Shown: positions 26,300 through 39,261 of the stretch, piece by piece | How the letters are laid out: every line of letters starts with the position of its first letter | Position numbering within the stretch: the first letter of the stretch is position 1 | Notes under the pieces: generated by a model | What the model was told of the DNA's origin: nothing | The model's input: only the letters and a program-made list of their open reading frames with translations | The model's database searches: none | Assembly: GCF_002443255.2 (NCBI RefSeq) | Contig: NW_019211460.1 | Coordinates: forward strand, 27,810,481 to 27,874,480 | DNA length: 64,000 nucleotides | Source: Varroa destructor | Lineage: Eukaryota > Arthropoda > Arachnida > Mesostigmata > Varroidae | Direction: 5' to 3' | Position numbers and translations under genes: made by a program

Positions 26300-28070
26300 C
26301 TATCCTCTTTGCCTAATGGCTATTGCTAGCGGCTGAACTTTGCGTCATGTGCAGTGTGGCATCGCTCTAAGCAGGGTGCTATTTCGTGTTGTCACAAATG
26401 CTCTCGTCATCGTTAAAGAATGGCACGACAGGAGAGGTTGACAGAGTAAAGCCACGACACCTTTAGCACGCCACTTAACAACAGTCGCCTGGCCTTACCA
26501 CTGAGACTGACCAAATCACCCGCCTCTAGATCCCTGAGTAGGACAGTAGAGATTAAACAGTGTCGGGGTCGGTTAGAAACCCACTCCGGAAAGCTATGTT
26601 GTGGAAAAAGTGGCAGAAAAAAACTTGTGATGCGCTAAGATCTAAGGCTAGACACATGGGTAATGCTGCAGCAGATAAAGTGGTAATCGTATATAGCGTT
26701 AAAGGACTAGAAGAGCTATGTAGCACAAGTCATTTGGATCGTATCGACCTTTCTCATACGGAATGTAGAGGAAATCAGATTCTAATGGACGACGTTCAGG
26801 TTCTTTTGACTTACTTTTTATAGAGTAAAAGATGTATACATGTGATACTCACCACGCAGTGAGACTGGTTCTATGGTAGATATTAATGCCGTTGCAAATT
26901 TATATTGGTCCAATTATCACTGTGGTTCTAAAAAAAGATATATCCAGGATTCACCCAATAAATTTGTAATAGCTTACCGAAAAAGGTGTAGTATTAAATA
27001 TCAAGAACATAGATTTATACGATCATTACCATCATGGTCCGATAATTGCAATCAAACCGGCAAAGAAGTACGTTTATTTGTTAAGCATGAAACATACAAA
27101 TGTTTTTAACTCCGTTCCCAATTTGCGAATTTCAAGAGAAAATCGAGATTTACAAGCCCACTTTATTTTGTGACAGCTACTGCCTTAGTGCATGCAAGAC
27201 TGTTTAACTATTGTTAATAAACTATCGTTTCATATTAGAGTCAAGCAAACACACGTAAATGTGTGGGGACGCATGTAAAAGAGACCCAAAAATCAGCACC
27301 ATGTCTTTATGGTAACGTTTATTTTTATGGTGCTACCTGTAATTTTAACGTTTAATGAAACAACTACTTTTCCTATATGTAAATAGTAGTTTAGTGGTAA
27401 AACAAATGTGGTATTGAAGATGTGGTTCTAATTAAGAAGACATGTATTTATTGTACTCTATATCGCTCTTTAAGCTTTTGGTTCTTTGAACTATCATTGC
27501 CCACACAAGTACGTGATGTTATTTCGCCTAATAAGTTAAATTAATAATAAGTTAAAGAAAAAAGTGTTACCCATAATTAATTTTCTAAAAGCGTAATGAA
27601 ATGTGAGAAAGGTCTCAAACGATCATTCATTGAAAACAAACATGACAGAAGCTACAACGGTGTGAATTTACTATCTCAAAATATTAAGTCAGCGGCAACT
27701 ATTTCCATCTAACTGAGCTTTTCTGATTTAAGCCATGAACACGTCATGAGAATCACATATTACATACTATTTAGGTGCTGGTAATGGTAAAGGGGAGCTT
27801 ATTTCTCTTCTACAAAGGTTAGTGAATGTATGAATGTTTATTGCTGGGCAACGGGAATTTAGAATCAGTCTATTGACGATTTTGAGCAGTGTGGTCGGTA
27901 TCGGCGGTGGTCGATTGCAGTGATTGACCGAGGTTTTTGATTTAGTGGCCTTCTGGCAGAGAAGGCCGCAAGGGAGAACAGAGAGGCGTTGCGAGACGTC
28001 GGCTCACTACAATAGAGGACAGTTTTGACAAATGGTGCTAGCTATGATGCTACACAAATGGCGAGACTGA
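26300..28070. other. intergenic
   Basis: Nothing supported. Two plus-strand frames (26560-26823 and 26873-27109, 87 and 78 codons) have no signals or family resemblance. Confidence 0.4.
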
Positions 28071-28616
28071 ATGTCGAATGATGCCATTGAACCCATTGCG
28101 ATGCCTTTATGCGCCAACTCGACAGCACTTCCTGTGGGCATGGTCTTATGTCGGCAATGCTCCTCTGGCCGTAAGGACGGAGGGGGAAACAAGGACGCAC
28201 GATCACCGTTAGACAGGGCCAGAAACATATTTGGGCTAACGCCTGGTACTCTTGGCTGTGTTGCGAGTATCAGCGATATATGGCTGAATCACGAAAAACG
28301 GGACTGGCGAGAGACGAAGTCATACCAGTAATAAGCAGAGCAGACATTTTCATCCGGCAAATGTCTGTATATGGCCATTCTAGGCAAACACTATAGAGAA
28401 ATGCTTCTACTCCTAACGTGCGGATAGGACCTGCCTATTTTTATGATGGTCTAAGTCTTTCCAGTATCATTGAATACGATGGCATACGGCGACAACACCG
28501 GAGCTTGTGTCAGCATCGGAGAGTGGCGGGTAGTTAACCCGACGACGTCTATTCGAGCGGGACCCGCGCAATATCCTTTAGGCAAAGTGTTCTCGCATAT
28601 CATAACGCTCCACTGA
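28071..28616 (+). CDS. candidate two-exon small protein, unknown
   Basis: An ATG at 28071 opens exon 1, ending at C|GTAAGG after 28170. Exon 2 begins at 28465 after a good acceptor (aagtctttccag) and reads to TGA at 28614-28616. One base plus two make CTA (Leu), keeping the frame, for about 83 residues. The sequence runs from MSNDAIEPIAMPLCAN through a C-x2-C pair to VSIGEWRVVNPTTSIRAG. Without splicing, the first frame continues for 86 codons to 28331, so the unspliced reading is an alternative. The minus strand is also open opposite exon 2 (28451-28690). No domain is recognised and no AATAAA was noted nearby. Confidence 0.22.
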
Positions 28617-28619
28617 CAT

Positions 28620-31600
28620 ATTGTTGTGAGATGGTACAAAGAACAAGACAATGCTGCACAAAGGCAAAGGACAAAAATAATGACAGGCACACATAGTAGT
28701 TACACGGTATTGTTCACTGTTCCTTTAGACCAATGAAGTAGAGACATGTCTCTGTGACATATACTCGCAGTATATATACATATGCAGTAGGCACTACAAA
28801 GAAGAGATAAGTACTAATAATACTTGTATCTATATCCGAGCAAAATATGGCAACTCTTGATAATTCTGTACTTGATAATCTGGTGAAAATGGTGGCAAAT
28901 CTAGATTATAGGCACGCATTACTGCACCGTACGGATTATGTTGTAATGGATTTGTTGTACAGAGTCCCATATCCACAATGGGTTATAATAGATTTGAATA
29001 GTGAAACAGAAGTAAATAAATACTAATAATGTTAAAAAGTCGTTATGACGCAGCAGACTAATATATAACAATTCTGGTTTATGAAGCGAATCTGTGAATG
29101 TGATCAGGGGAACGACTGCACCAAAACTGGGCGTTTCGGATATTCTAGCAGGAACCTCCCACACTTTATTGTCGCTTGCCGTAGTTAAAATACTTTACAC
29201 CTGACCTGTTATCGGCTCAAAGATAGGTTTACTACAAAGGGCATCCCCTAGTTGTTCGACTGCTTGAATCAACTTTATGATAAGGCAGAGTTTTTAAGAA
29301 GACTTTCAGTATGGAGCTATTTCGTAAAGTGCAAATAAATGGAGAGAACCTAATCTTTTGCAGATCTTGCTTGTGTGATACCGTCAGCTGCTATCAAATA
29401 CGTTTAGCTTTTAAGGAGGTCAACAAAAGCTTTCTAGTCACGGACACGTCGATCAGCAGCGGCAATTCGATACAAATAAAAAAACATCTGCCACGACGAT
29501 TTGAATACGCTGTATGGCATTGGAAAAGGTTGTTTTATATAGTGGAGCTTTATTATTATTATACTGCTTATTTCTGACCGAGTACACGCATTCAATACGG
29601 ATTAGGCTCTTATCCGGTAGTATAGTTTATCTGGTAATGAGTATTTTAAATTGGAACATACTGCAAAATATTAACAGATGAAGAGTATCCGTAGTGTTTC
29701 TATAAGAAGCATAAACTGTTATCTAAGGTGCAGTGATTGCGCCGATGAGCTCGTAACGACTGGCATCAAATGAATAGCTTTGCCTTGCTCTTACAAGAGA
29801 AGGCGGCCCCCTACGAGTGAACACATCTACTGCAAACGTAGTATTGCACAAATTAAGTACGAGTACAACATTTTCTTTTGCTTCAGCTCCTGCTGACGAA
29901 ACGTTTCGCTGTATTGGGAATCAACTGTCTGATGCGATCGCTAACACAGCTTCAAATGTTAAATTTGAATCTTTGATTTTGGTGCGCATTGGTCTTGCTT
30001 TGTAAAGGCACCATGTCACTTTGAGGAAGTGGACCCAACGTGGCCTGGCTAGGGAACTTGCTGTTACTTCTGCGGAGCTTTTTCTAATTAAGCTAGTTAT
30101 TATCGTTTATAAGGCTTACTTAAATATTGCAAACAACAGTGCGCGTTTTTCGACGCTGGTCTCGTTCAAAGCACTTGTTGCGCCGCAGATGAGATTTGCA
30201 CTTTTACATTCTAGGGGATGGCACCCCTCTAGGATGCGAGGTACACCCAGGGATAGGATACTATATGCCCTAAGAGACAACTGCAATACGATCGATTTGG
30301 GTTTACATAGCAGCTAACTGACATTATATATATCAAAAAAAATGATTGTTGTCAAATATGTGAAAATTTCTACTAGTTAATGCCACTGGGCAAAAAATCT
30401 GCAAAAACTCAATAAAAACTTTGCCTTAACAGTTGTTGCCTGTAACGATCTCACATTCTGTTCGCAGTTTTCCTTAGGGCAAGATACAAAAAGCTACTTC
30501 TTGGAAAGCACTTACCCTCTGCGGGGGAGATTAGTACCGAGTGTTAAGCAAACCGAGGGTTAATCGCGAAACAGCTCTTGGCATATTTGCTTTAAAGAAA
30601 AGCGAATACTACGGCCTTCGCCTTTCTGTTTCAATACTGAACGCCCTTTGACAGATGTGCGTATGTTTAAATGCACGGAACGAATTGCGTGAAGCCATTG
30701 TTTCTAATGATCAATGAAGCTCAATGATAGTGCCCCATTTTACAGTAGATGCGGTGGCTAGAAAGGCTAGACCTGCGACCCACACGAAATGAGCGTGACA
30801 TTAGTAGTATTAGTCCAGCAATGCCCTATGTATATTAAGCGCACGCAATAAACTAAAAACATATTGTAACGATGTCTATTAAGAAAAACGTTTCCACACA
30901 TATTCACTGTGTCGTTCGCCGTACGAGAAGCTCGAAGCCTTTGATGGATGAATAAGCTTTAAAGGAAGGGAATGTATTGAATATTTTTCCAATTCGTCAG
31001 CGCGTACATTTTAGTATCACCTGTGTCATAATATGCGTGCTAGCAAAACGTGCGTTCCTTGACAAAGTCTAACTATTCTGTTTGCATTTTTCCGCTTTAG
31101 AAGTCCTGTAATAGAATGGGATACATCCTAATAAGATTACTATTCCTTCGATACAGATAAAATAACAAAGGTACGCTGACTTTCAATGTAAACGATAAAG
31201 TTAATTTACGGAAAAAATGTATTACATAAGCTTTAAAGTTTAATTTAAATTTCAATGTGTGTGTGTGTGTGGAACATGTTACCGCATGCATGGCGGACCC
31301 ATTTTGAACCCCTTCGTCCAACTGCCAGCGTATTAGTTGAACTGTATTATGAGGTCACATGTTGTATTCCTCACTCACTCTTCTATCCTCTGTCCAATAC
31401 TAAATGTTAGTATTCGTTCCAGTTAGGTAGAGCTGGGAGTATATACCTTTATGAAACAACAGCCTGTTTCTCTCGACCAACTCTAAGAAATTCAACAGAA
31501 ACTCTGACAAGATTTGAGTTTACGACTAAGCAAATGCGTCCGCTCATGTGTTCCGATGTGTATCTGTGAATGCATGAACGCTCTTCGCTATGTCCCGCTC

Positions 31601-31990
31601 GTCCTCTAGACCGACGACAGCAAAATCTGAAGTCCTTCAGCACGTCGTGTCTGTTAATGGCGAGGCGAAAAACATATGAGGGTGTTGGTGAGCTTAAGAA
31701 AGACAAAGAGGAGGGTTAAGAAAAACATAGCCCCACGATACTAACGTTAACCAGAATGCCTCCCTGTCGACTTTCCAGTCTAAATAAGGAAAGAACTGTT
31801 TGCAAGCGACGTCAGCTTCAAGCTCATTCTAACTGTAATTGCCAATTTGCAAGGTTGCACTACAACTTTTTGATGCTGAGTTGGATTGAACTAGACCGGG
31901 GAACATTTGCCCGACTCCATAAAGCGTCCCTGACCTATTTCCCGTCGTAGAAGCTAGTTTTGCTATTCTCTCCAATTCTTTCCTCTTTCA
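28620..31990. other. intergenic with an interrupted frame
   Basis: No gene is supported. On the plus strand 29778-30314 is one frame of 178 codons broken only by TAA at 30003-30005. There is a GT microsatellite at 31256-31271. Confidence 0.4.
31256..31271. repeat. (GT)n microsatellite
   Basis: Eight tandem GT units. Confidence 0.9.
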
Positions 31991-31995
31991 ATCGT

Positions 31996-32280
31996 TTAGG
32001 CACAAGGACAACGTAGGTTTGGCGGTGGGAGGCCGGTAAAAGCGGCGTAGAAAGCGGGCCCAGCTTCAGGGCAGTCCGCCTCCCATCGTGGCTCCCTGCC
32101 TCCAATCTCACTGATGCGGAAGTTCGCGCAAACGACCAAAACTACTTGGCGACCGACTGGAAGGGTATCCGCTCTCAGTAGCAGTAGCAATTCCAACAGA
32201 GGCAACACTTCCGTCCCAGTCACTATGAGCATCTCATTGCGACTGGTTGTGTTCGACCGTTTTATTGACTGGCATGCTAG
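31996..32280 (-). CDS. candidate exon, Leu-rich open frame of 95 codons
   Basis: A strong acceptor (gtctggttccag) precedes a frame open from CTA to a stop at 31996. It contains a hydrophobic Leu/Val stretch (EVLPLLELLLLLRADTLPVG, then VVLVVCANF). A GTGAGA at about 32113 could be a donor, giving a shorter internal exon ending FRIS. The family is unknown and neighbouring exons were not found. Confidence 0.22.
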   Translation of the reverse strand, partial: LACQSIKRSNTTSRNEMLIVTGTEVLPLLELLLLLRADTLPVGRQVVLVVCANFRISEIGGREPRWEADCPEAGPAFYAAFTGLPPPNLRCPCA

Positions 32281-32299
32281 CTGGAACCAGACATTCGTC

Positions 32300-32845
32300 T
32301 TTTAAATTGGCCCCTCTATCCTCTTTCCCAGATTCGCGGACTGTCGGCGCGCAAAGTATCGCTTTGAGCACTTTGTGTGCTCTAGTCAACTGTTAAAACA
32401 ACATATTGGACGGTTTAAAGAAGAAAATGAAGCGATCGCGCAAATAAAGCCAGAAGGACAGTAAATATTGTACAAAAACAGAATTGTTTGCGTTGACGAC
32501 CACGGTATACGATATCAATTTAGTACGGTCAATCAATTACATCAGATGGCTAGAAACAACTGCGGGGGAAGTACTCTGAGGATAGTGAATCATGTAAAGT
32601 CTATGTAAAGCGGATACTAGGCGCCGCACAGTGTTGGTAATGACGGCGATGATTTTGGCATAGTATATTGAATTTCTGAAGGCACGCAGCTCGCATCGCT
32701 CAATGTGAAGGAAAGCAACCTTCGAATCGATATCAAATGTAAGCAATGTCTTGCTTCTGTTTGTTGATATTATAGGATGGATGTGCAGAAGGATCGACTT
32801 GAAAAGCTTCAGTGGTTAAAGGGTTCTAACATATATTCAGTAAGA

Positions 32846-32888
<43 letters not shown>

Positions 32889-34300
32889 AAGTGTGCTTTA
32901 CTCTTCCTATTGATCCTATGGTTTCTAGATCTGGCTAGAAGTTAAAAATGGCCTATGTAGTATAATTATATCCTTTATTAGGAGAAAGTTCGTATTGCAT
33001 TGATCCTAGTCGACCACTGTTATACTTCATTGGACGATGGATCTCTTTAAAATTGAGACAGAGAAGAAAATCTTTTAAGGTGGTGTGCTACCAAGCATAT
33101 CGTCTTGCTGGTATCTGTCTATACACGCCTTGTTGTAGTTTCTGCAAAAAAAACCCTCCGTGTTTGCGTCACCTATCTGTATGCGATTAGTGATTTCCGG
33201 TAAAGGTGTCAGAGGATGAGCCTTGTCGCTGTTGATCTTGTGTGAGTTAGGAGCAGATCTGTAACTCTTATCGTTAGCGAAATCCCGACAACTTAATGCT
33301 CAAAATCCTCTCTGAACAAAAGCATTAAAACATAACAATAGACGCATTAGATAGTAAACTCTTTGCTAACTCCCTAAAGAAGACCTCTTATGACAGCTGC
33401 TCTAAAGAATACAGCATGCGTGATCATACGTGCTCTCCCTTAAACGTCAACTAAAATAACGAAGTATAACCATATGCGCGCATTTATTTAAGAATATCTA
33501 TTAAAACGCGTTCAATACACTCTGTAGTCGTCAAGGGTTCAGATGTATTTTGGGAGATTCTAGTGTGATAAGACCAGATCGTACTTAGCATCGAACCCAT
33601 TAGAGAGTTTGCAGGTCATTGGAATGCACCTAATTTTCAAGTGCCTTAAATCGTAAAATCTGCAGCGTGCAAATAATCAGGTTGCTTTTTTTAATTTAAA
33701 TACGCATATTTGCATCCGCTAGCTATCGCCATTTTTTTTTTCAATAGGTAACTAACATATATGAGATCATCTATGTAATGGCAAAAGTGCATAGTCTTAA
33801 GCATCCACACAGATATCTAAAGGCTGTTGACGAACCAGAATGTCACGCTATGCCCTGGCCGTTCTTGCCAGCCAGTCTCTTTGTTGACTTACGCCGTAAT
33901 ACGCATTCTCGCTCATAACTGCAGGTTTACTTCGAGACAGAACCGGCCTCAGTTGATAATATTGAACTAGAAGACCTCAATTATTCAGAAGTTAGCAGCA
34001 ATAACAGATTCCAACACTACAATTGCAAATAGCCGCAAGATACAGTATAATTTTGGGGTCTTCGTGGCAGTTTTGGCCCCGAGGAAGTTCCTTGGAAAAA
34101 GTGGGCGCGAAAACGAGGCCCTGAGGTCTGTGGCTTTCTGCGAAGAAAAGATAAAAATTTCGGCAGGAAGCTGGTACTAGCTTAGACGAGAATGGATCCA
34201 CCATTTTATGAGGCTTGCAGAATCGAAAGCACGGGTTAAGAACGGGCAGCATATTGTGGTCATACCATGCTGCGAAAAAGCTACTACCGCTAACCGCTTA
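32300..34300. other. intergenic with TA microsatellite
   Basis: Mostly non-coding. A (TA)n run lies at 32847-32885. At about 34108 the minus strand has a strong acceptor (cttttcttcgcag) followed by a stretch open in all three frames, so no reading can be chosen. Confidence 0.4.
32847..32885. repeat. (TA)n microsatellite
   Basis: Pure TA run of about 38 bases. Confidence 0.95.
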
Positions 34301-34303
34301 TTT

Positions 34304-34564
34304 TTAGCGAACTCCGGCCGCCGGTAGTCGACGCCTAGCTATTCCGAACCACGGATATGAAAGAGAAGGCTTTCTTTTGGCACCATCGTCGTTGTTGTCA
34401 TCTGTTTCGACTAGGTAGTCCGCAGCTATCGCAAACGGTAGCCACCGGAATTGGCAGCATTTCGGACGGCCTTCACAGACAGATGGTGGAAAATGAAAGA
34501 GAATAGGGTAAGGCAAAAAGGGTAATGGGCTTAGTTCGTCTAGTCGTTTGTCGTGGCGTAGCCA
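34304..34564 (-). CDS. candidate coding stretch, unknown
   Basis: A minus-strand frame of about 86 codons runs to TAA at 34304. It contains an acidic Asn/Asp patch (LVETDDNNDDGAKRK) and ends RRRLPAAGVR. A second frame begins at an ATG at 34658 (MSKQHSSLEAEYVILFRG) and overlaps it, so a splice from one to the other is possible, but I could not find junctions of matching phase. No family is recognised. Confidence 0.18.
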   Translation of the reverse strand, partial: WLRHDKRLDELSPLPFLPYPILFHFPPSVCEGRPKCCQFRWLPFAIAADYLVETDDNNDDGAKRKPSLSYPWFGIARRRLPAAGVR

Positions 34565-34659
34565 TCAGACGGTACCCGGGAAGGTCCAAGAAAACGTCGG
34601 TGTATCCTCTAAATAAAATAACGTATTCTGCTTCTAGACTGGAATGCTGTTTACTCATG

Positions 34660-37600
34660 GAAAAATATTAACCTGTACCTTTCTTGTGGTGCTTTACCAT
34701 CCGATAATATACATGGCTGGTACATGGGAATACTACTGACTAGCATGACTTTGTATGTACTGGTTTATCTATGCATTCGGGAACGCCCAGGTGGAACGCG
34801 GAAGCAGGAACAGTATGAGACCCCTGGCATGCAGGCGTAAAATGGAAAGAAAATCTAACAATTGTATAAGCTAAACAAAACTAATATTGTGGCCCGACAC
34901 ATAGCAGGACTAAGAGTATCGCAATAAGCATTACTTCGGTATGTAGCATATACCGAATTTAGAGTACAATTTGCAAAATCTTTTTTTCGAATGTACGTAA
35001 TAATACGCTTGCTGAAAGCGAAAACATTGTCTGTTGGGGAACCCCTCCTTCCTGTAACCTGTTTATGTCGGACAGAAACGCCTGATATTGGTTATGGTAA
35101 ATGGTACGACAGATGGTACGAATAGCGTGGTTTACGAAAGGTAACCAAAGTATAAGAAGAGCTTGAACGTTGTGGCCATTCACAACCAGCATTAACGCAA
35201 CTACTATACTACACTGGTTACGTCAGACTACTTTGTTACAGGGACATAGATAACTTAGGTGTCTTTCGCTTCAACTTTCGCTTTCAAGCCTTTTTTTGCG
35301 ATATCCGAACATTTCGGAAATTGATGAGAGCTAATGTTGGAAGGTATTGAATACTATATTACGTTGTTGTTCGTTCACTGCTTAATATTGGCCTGATTGA
35401 GGTCTGACTACTGCTGCGCGATGTAGGATTCACAGCACGTGAAGTCTCTGGGTTATTTTACTCGGCGGTTTTTTATAATTATTATTATCATCAGGTAGCT
35501 CGTCTTGGGGACAATTGTTCCGGAAAAGATGCGTGTATAAAATTTGAGTAACGAAATTCATTGCACCAAATGAACGAGCTTTCAATTATGGTTCGATCGT
35601 AACAGATAAAATTAAGCACATTGAATAGTTGAGATTTCATTACTACTTCAAGGTAGCAATGTAGGGCTATAAAAATCATGCTTACTCTTGTTTTTTATAA
35701 TGAGAACACGATATCATGGAAACTAAATGAAAAATACTAACTTCTTAGTTAGCAGGACAATTAGTATTTGTTCTACTCTAGCATGCAGAGAAAATGATGT
35801 TTATAAGAGGTCGTCTATAGTTGTGATTATGCAACGAGACTCGAGAGATGTTATATCAGACAGTAAAATTGTCAGAAGTATAACAATTTGTTTGTGCTGA
35901 TACGACTTTACCGTTAATTGTTGCTATATTATATGTATAAGCAATGCTGCGAATCTCCAACGAATTCATTCTAGAGTGGCCGACCACTTACCCCCCGAAA
36001 GCAATTAGCCCCAACCCATTTTCGCTAAAGAACTAGTGAGAAACTAGATTTGTTTCTGTAATTTCTCTATGGCAGAGATGTTATTTTCTAATGCCTGCAC
36101 GATACAATTCAAACTTACTTGTTTTTAGTGTAATTTTCTATCACTAGGAAGTAACAGTTATTTTGTTTGTGCCTCACATATCCAATTGCTGTCGAGCTGG
36201 CGTTGTAACCAGCACGAAAGTCTCTGAGACGAAATTTCTAAACCCAGTGTAAAGTAAGTACGCCCAGAGCAGAGGTGGCTTGATTATTGCGGGTTCTGTA
36301 CATGAATATGCAAAGTACCTGCTGCCTAATGTTGCCCAGCATAGTTTTAGTTACACTGCACTACCGAGATGCACCTGCCTATATATTTAAACATTCATAC
36401 TTAATGGGGCTCAGTCACGTGGGAGGAAGTGCCAGAAAAAATTAAACCAGCTTCGCGTACTCTGCAATTTATAGTGCGCTATTCTAAGTGATTGAGTTTA
36501 ATTTTTAACTCGTGCCGCCTCAGGTCTCCGAACTGACTCTGCCTAGAACTTACGAAGTAACGCTAGCTAAAAACTCTCGATTCGTAGAATCTCACGATAG
36601 CGTTTGTTTTCAAATGTCTACTATGTTTGAGGAAACCGTGTTGGGAACACATGAGTAGAAGGATAAATGCTTGTGTCTAAGGAACAGGTTCGGTGCCGAA
36701 GCTAGAACGACCTGCGTATTGTCTTTAACCTGAGTACATTGTACAAGATCAATCGTAGAATACTGTTGCTGGGCTAAAGAGAAAACGGGTCAACTAAATG
36801 GGCTAACCCCATCTTTAGTCGTTTTCAGTAAAATGGCATGATAGTTTCCGTAGGATTATAACGCAATCGTCTACGTTGAAGTCAGTTTTACCCGTTTTTT
36901 GTGAGCCGTCTGGAGCTTTGGCTGATTCTTACAGAAGCAAACCCGACGTACGAAGGCAACATCCTTCTGTATTTCGTGTATCTGGCCCCTTACGTGAGAT
37001 ACGAGCTGTATAGACTTCACAGTTGTGATTTTTTATTTTTGTTTCGGCACTAGACGCACGGATACAACACAGCAAAAAGCTTACTTCGGCAGTCCATTAC
37101 GATACTCGTATATCTGACTTTATTACAGCTAGGTTTTAGCGTTCTCCGACTAAATCGCTCGGTATCTAGATTATTAGAAAAACTTGTTCCCAAATCAAAC
37201 TGGTAAATTATCTCTGCAGCAAATAATATGTGGGACGATTAAAAAGTAACTGTACAGTTATTGCTTAACATGGATTTCAGTCGCTGTAAATAATATGAAC
37301 GTGTGCTTTTTTTGGTATTTAAATAGGAATCACCTAGCAGTGCTACTTTTCACCACAGATAAAAATTATGTCTCATTACTGTTTTTTTTTCCAAGGAAGG
37401 GAGCATCCAACTTAGAGGAGCAGCCTTGAAACTAACCGACCACGACTGATACGAGGCTGTAATTATATACTATAGATGCAATTATATGCACACATACCTC
37501 TAGTACATACGATGTAAGGCAAAACAAACATTATAATCTAAATCTATCCCTAGACTAGCGTATAGTATATTGCATTTGCTAAATTTCAACAACCTGATAC

Positions 37601-38680
37601 CTATATTAACTGTATGATATACAGGACTGTATGAGCCAGGACACTGGTCTTATAGTCTTGCAACAGATACGGCTTGAGTTCTCCCACGTGCCGACCTATC
37701 GTAGCTAATAGATTCAGTTGCAAGCGTTCCGTTCTGTATGTTAGTGTAAAATACAGCACTTGCCATTCTCATGTATGATAATGTGCGATTATCAATCGGA
37801 AATACGATCAATATTGAAACAGGTGTGATATCGTGCCGAATAAATACGCTTACCAATGAGCTGACATAAATCGCCCTATTTGTTTCATCGAGTTGATTAT
37901 TTTTCAACTGACTTTGGTTTCAAGATGAGAAAGAAATCCTTTTAAAAAATGCTCGACATAACCTTAGAGCTTTAATGGGTATCTCTTAATTTTTTTTTCT
38001 GGGTCGATTACGATTATAACAAAGCCTATCACTCGATTATAGACTATCAACGAGTGTTTCATTTTCTATTTCATTACACTAATTACGACGTCCAAATGTG
38101 GTTTATCAGCTCTGGTCTTCTCTGGTCCGTCATTTCTCATCGACATTAAGAACAACATCGCAGACATTTGCATGGAACTATGGTGTTGTTTCATGAGTGT
38201 CTCTCATGTGTTACTCTTTCAGACAAAAAAAATATCTCGGAAATCTTCCCAGGTATTTTACCAAGCAGACGCTGACCGCTATATATACATATATATACAC
38301 TGCCGATATAGATTGTAGATAATGTGAAAATGCACGCGGCTAAACTATTACTACTCAATATTAACAAAGTTTCACGGAGAAATCTCAATGGACGACCGAC
38401 GAATTGACGAAAAAAACAACTGCCACTGGTGCAGTCGTGGCTTTGTGCTATAGAAGCGCGAGTCGTATTTTATGTAATCTATATCAGTTCAATGGTTATA
38501 TACAGAGATGCCGATTATGCTCTAGTCTATTTTCGAAACATCAAACGCGTTGGTTGTGACATTTCTGCAAACTCTTTTTGATCAAAACACTGCCGACTGG
38601 GCCCTGAAGCCGGATTTCTCTGCTATACGTTTTCCTGTTTTCCGTACACCTTTGTCGCAGCTCGTTTGATTGTGGGTGAA
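34660..38680. other. intergenic
   Basis: No gene is supported. A compound hairpin lies at 36781-36826; otherwise AT-rich sequence with chance-length frames. Confidence 0.45.
36781..36826. repeat. compound hairpin
   Basis: GAAAACG (36781-36787) pairs with CGTTTTC (36820-36826). After a 5-base bulge, ACTAAA pairs with TTTAGT, and TGGG pairs with CCCA near the loop. Confidence 0.6.
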
Positions 38681-38686
38681 GTTTAT

Positions 38687-39261
38687 CTACGGGAAAGTTT
38701 TCTTGAATCTCTTCGACAAATCTGCGAAGTGGAACGACACCTCCCTGTCCAGTACATCGTCTTGCGCGTCATCATCCATGTCTTCTGATTCAACGTCTTT
38801 CAGCTCAGAATCGTTACGACTCTCCCTCTGCCTTTGACCGTTTCCTTCTAACTTGCCCATCTTGCCCCTACTCTGACTAGCCAAAGGCTGCGAAACCTCT
38901 TGTCCTAATTTCGATCGAGACCTATGCGGCGTCTTTAGCCTCGAACTTTCGGTACCTAATGGTCTTGCATCTAAAATTAAGGTCGCATTTGACGGCCCCA
39001 GTGCCCTGTCGTCACGACGTGACTTCCTCGCGAAGACGTGATCGAGCACCCTCATGAAGTCGAACGCGGCTTTTCTCGTGAACCATTTCTAGAGTTCTCA
39101 AACTTCTAGATGTACCGTGGCATATTTCAGTGCTCACTATGACCATTTGCAAGAGTGGTTTGTAGCGCTTGAGCTTCACTGACCATCTCGCGGCTACTAA
39201 CACAGTTCATGGCTTCGGGTCGGTCTAGGTCACACATGAACAAGTTAACTATCTCGAGTCG
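38687..39261 (-). CDS. candidate gene 3' part, charged protein with acidic patch
   Basis: Two minus-strand exons are read. The upstream one (39261 or 39248 down to 39138) reads VNLFMCDLDRPEAMNCVSSR and ends CATA|GTGAGC. The downstream one (38970-38687) follows ccttaattttag and reads 93 residues to a stop. The single base A plus AT makes Asn, so the frame is kept across a 167-base intron. The C-terminal region is hydrophilic: a basic Ser/Arg/Lys part (RLKTPHRSRSK, QSRGKMGKLEGN), then an acidic patch (DVESEDMDDDAQDDVLD), then FHFADLSKRFKKTFP. Such composition is common in nuclear or scaffold proteins, but no domain is recognised. More exons may lie above 39261: an open segment containing DWLDHLVTMMAIQLQKA ends at a GTGAGG donor near 39405. 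No AATAAA was found close downstream. Confidence 0.38.
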
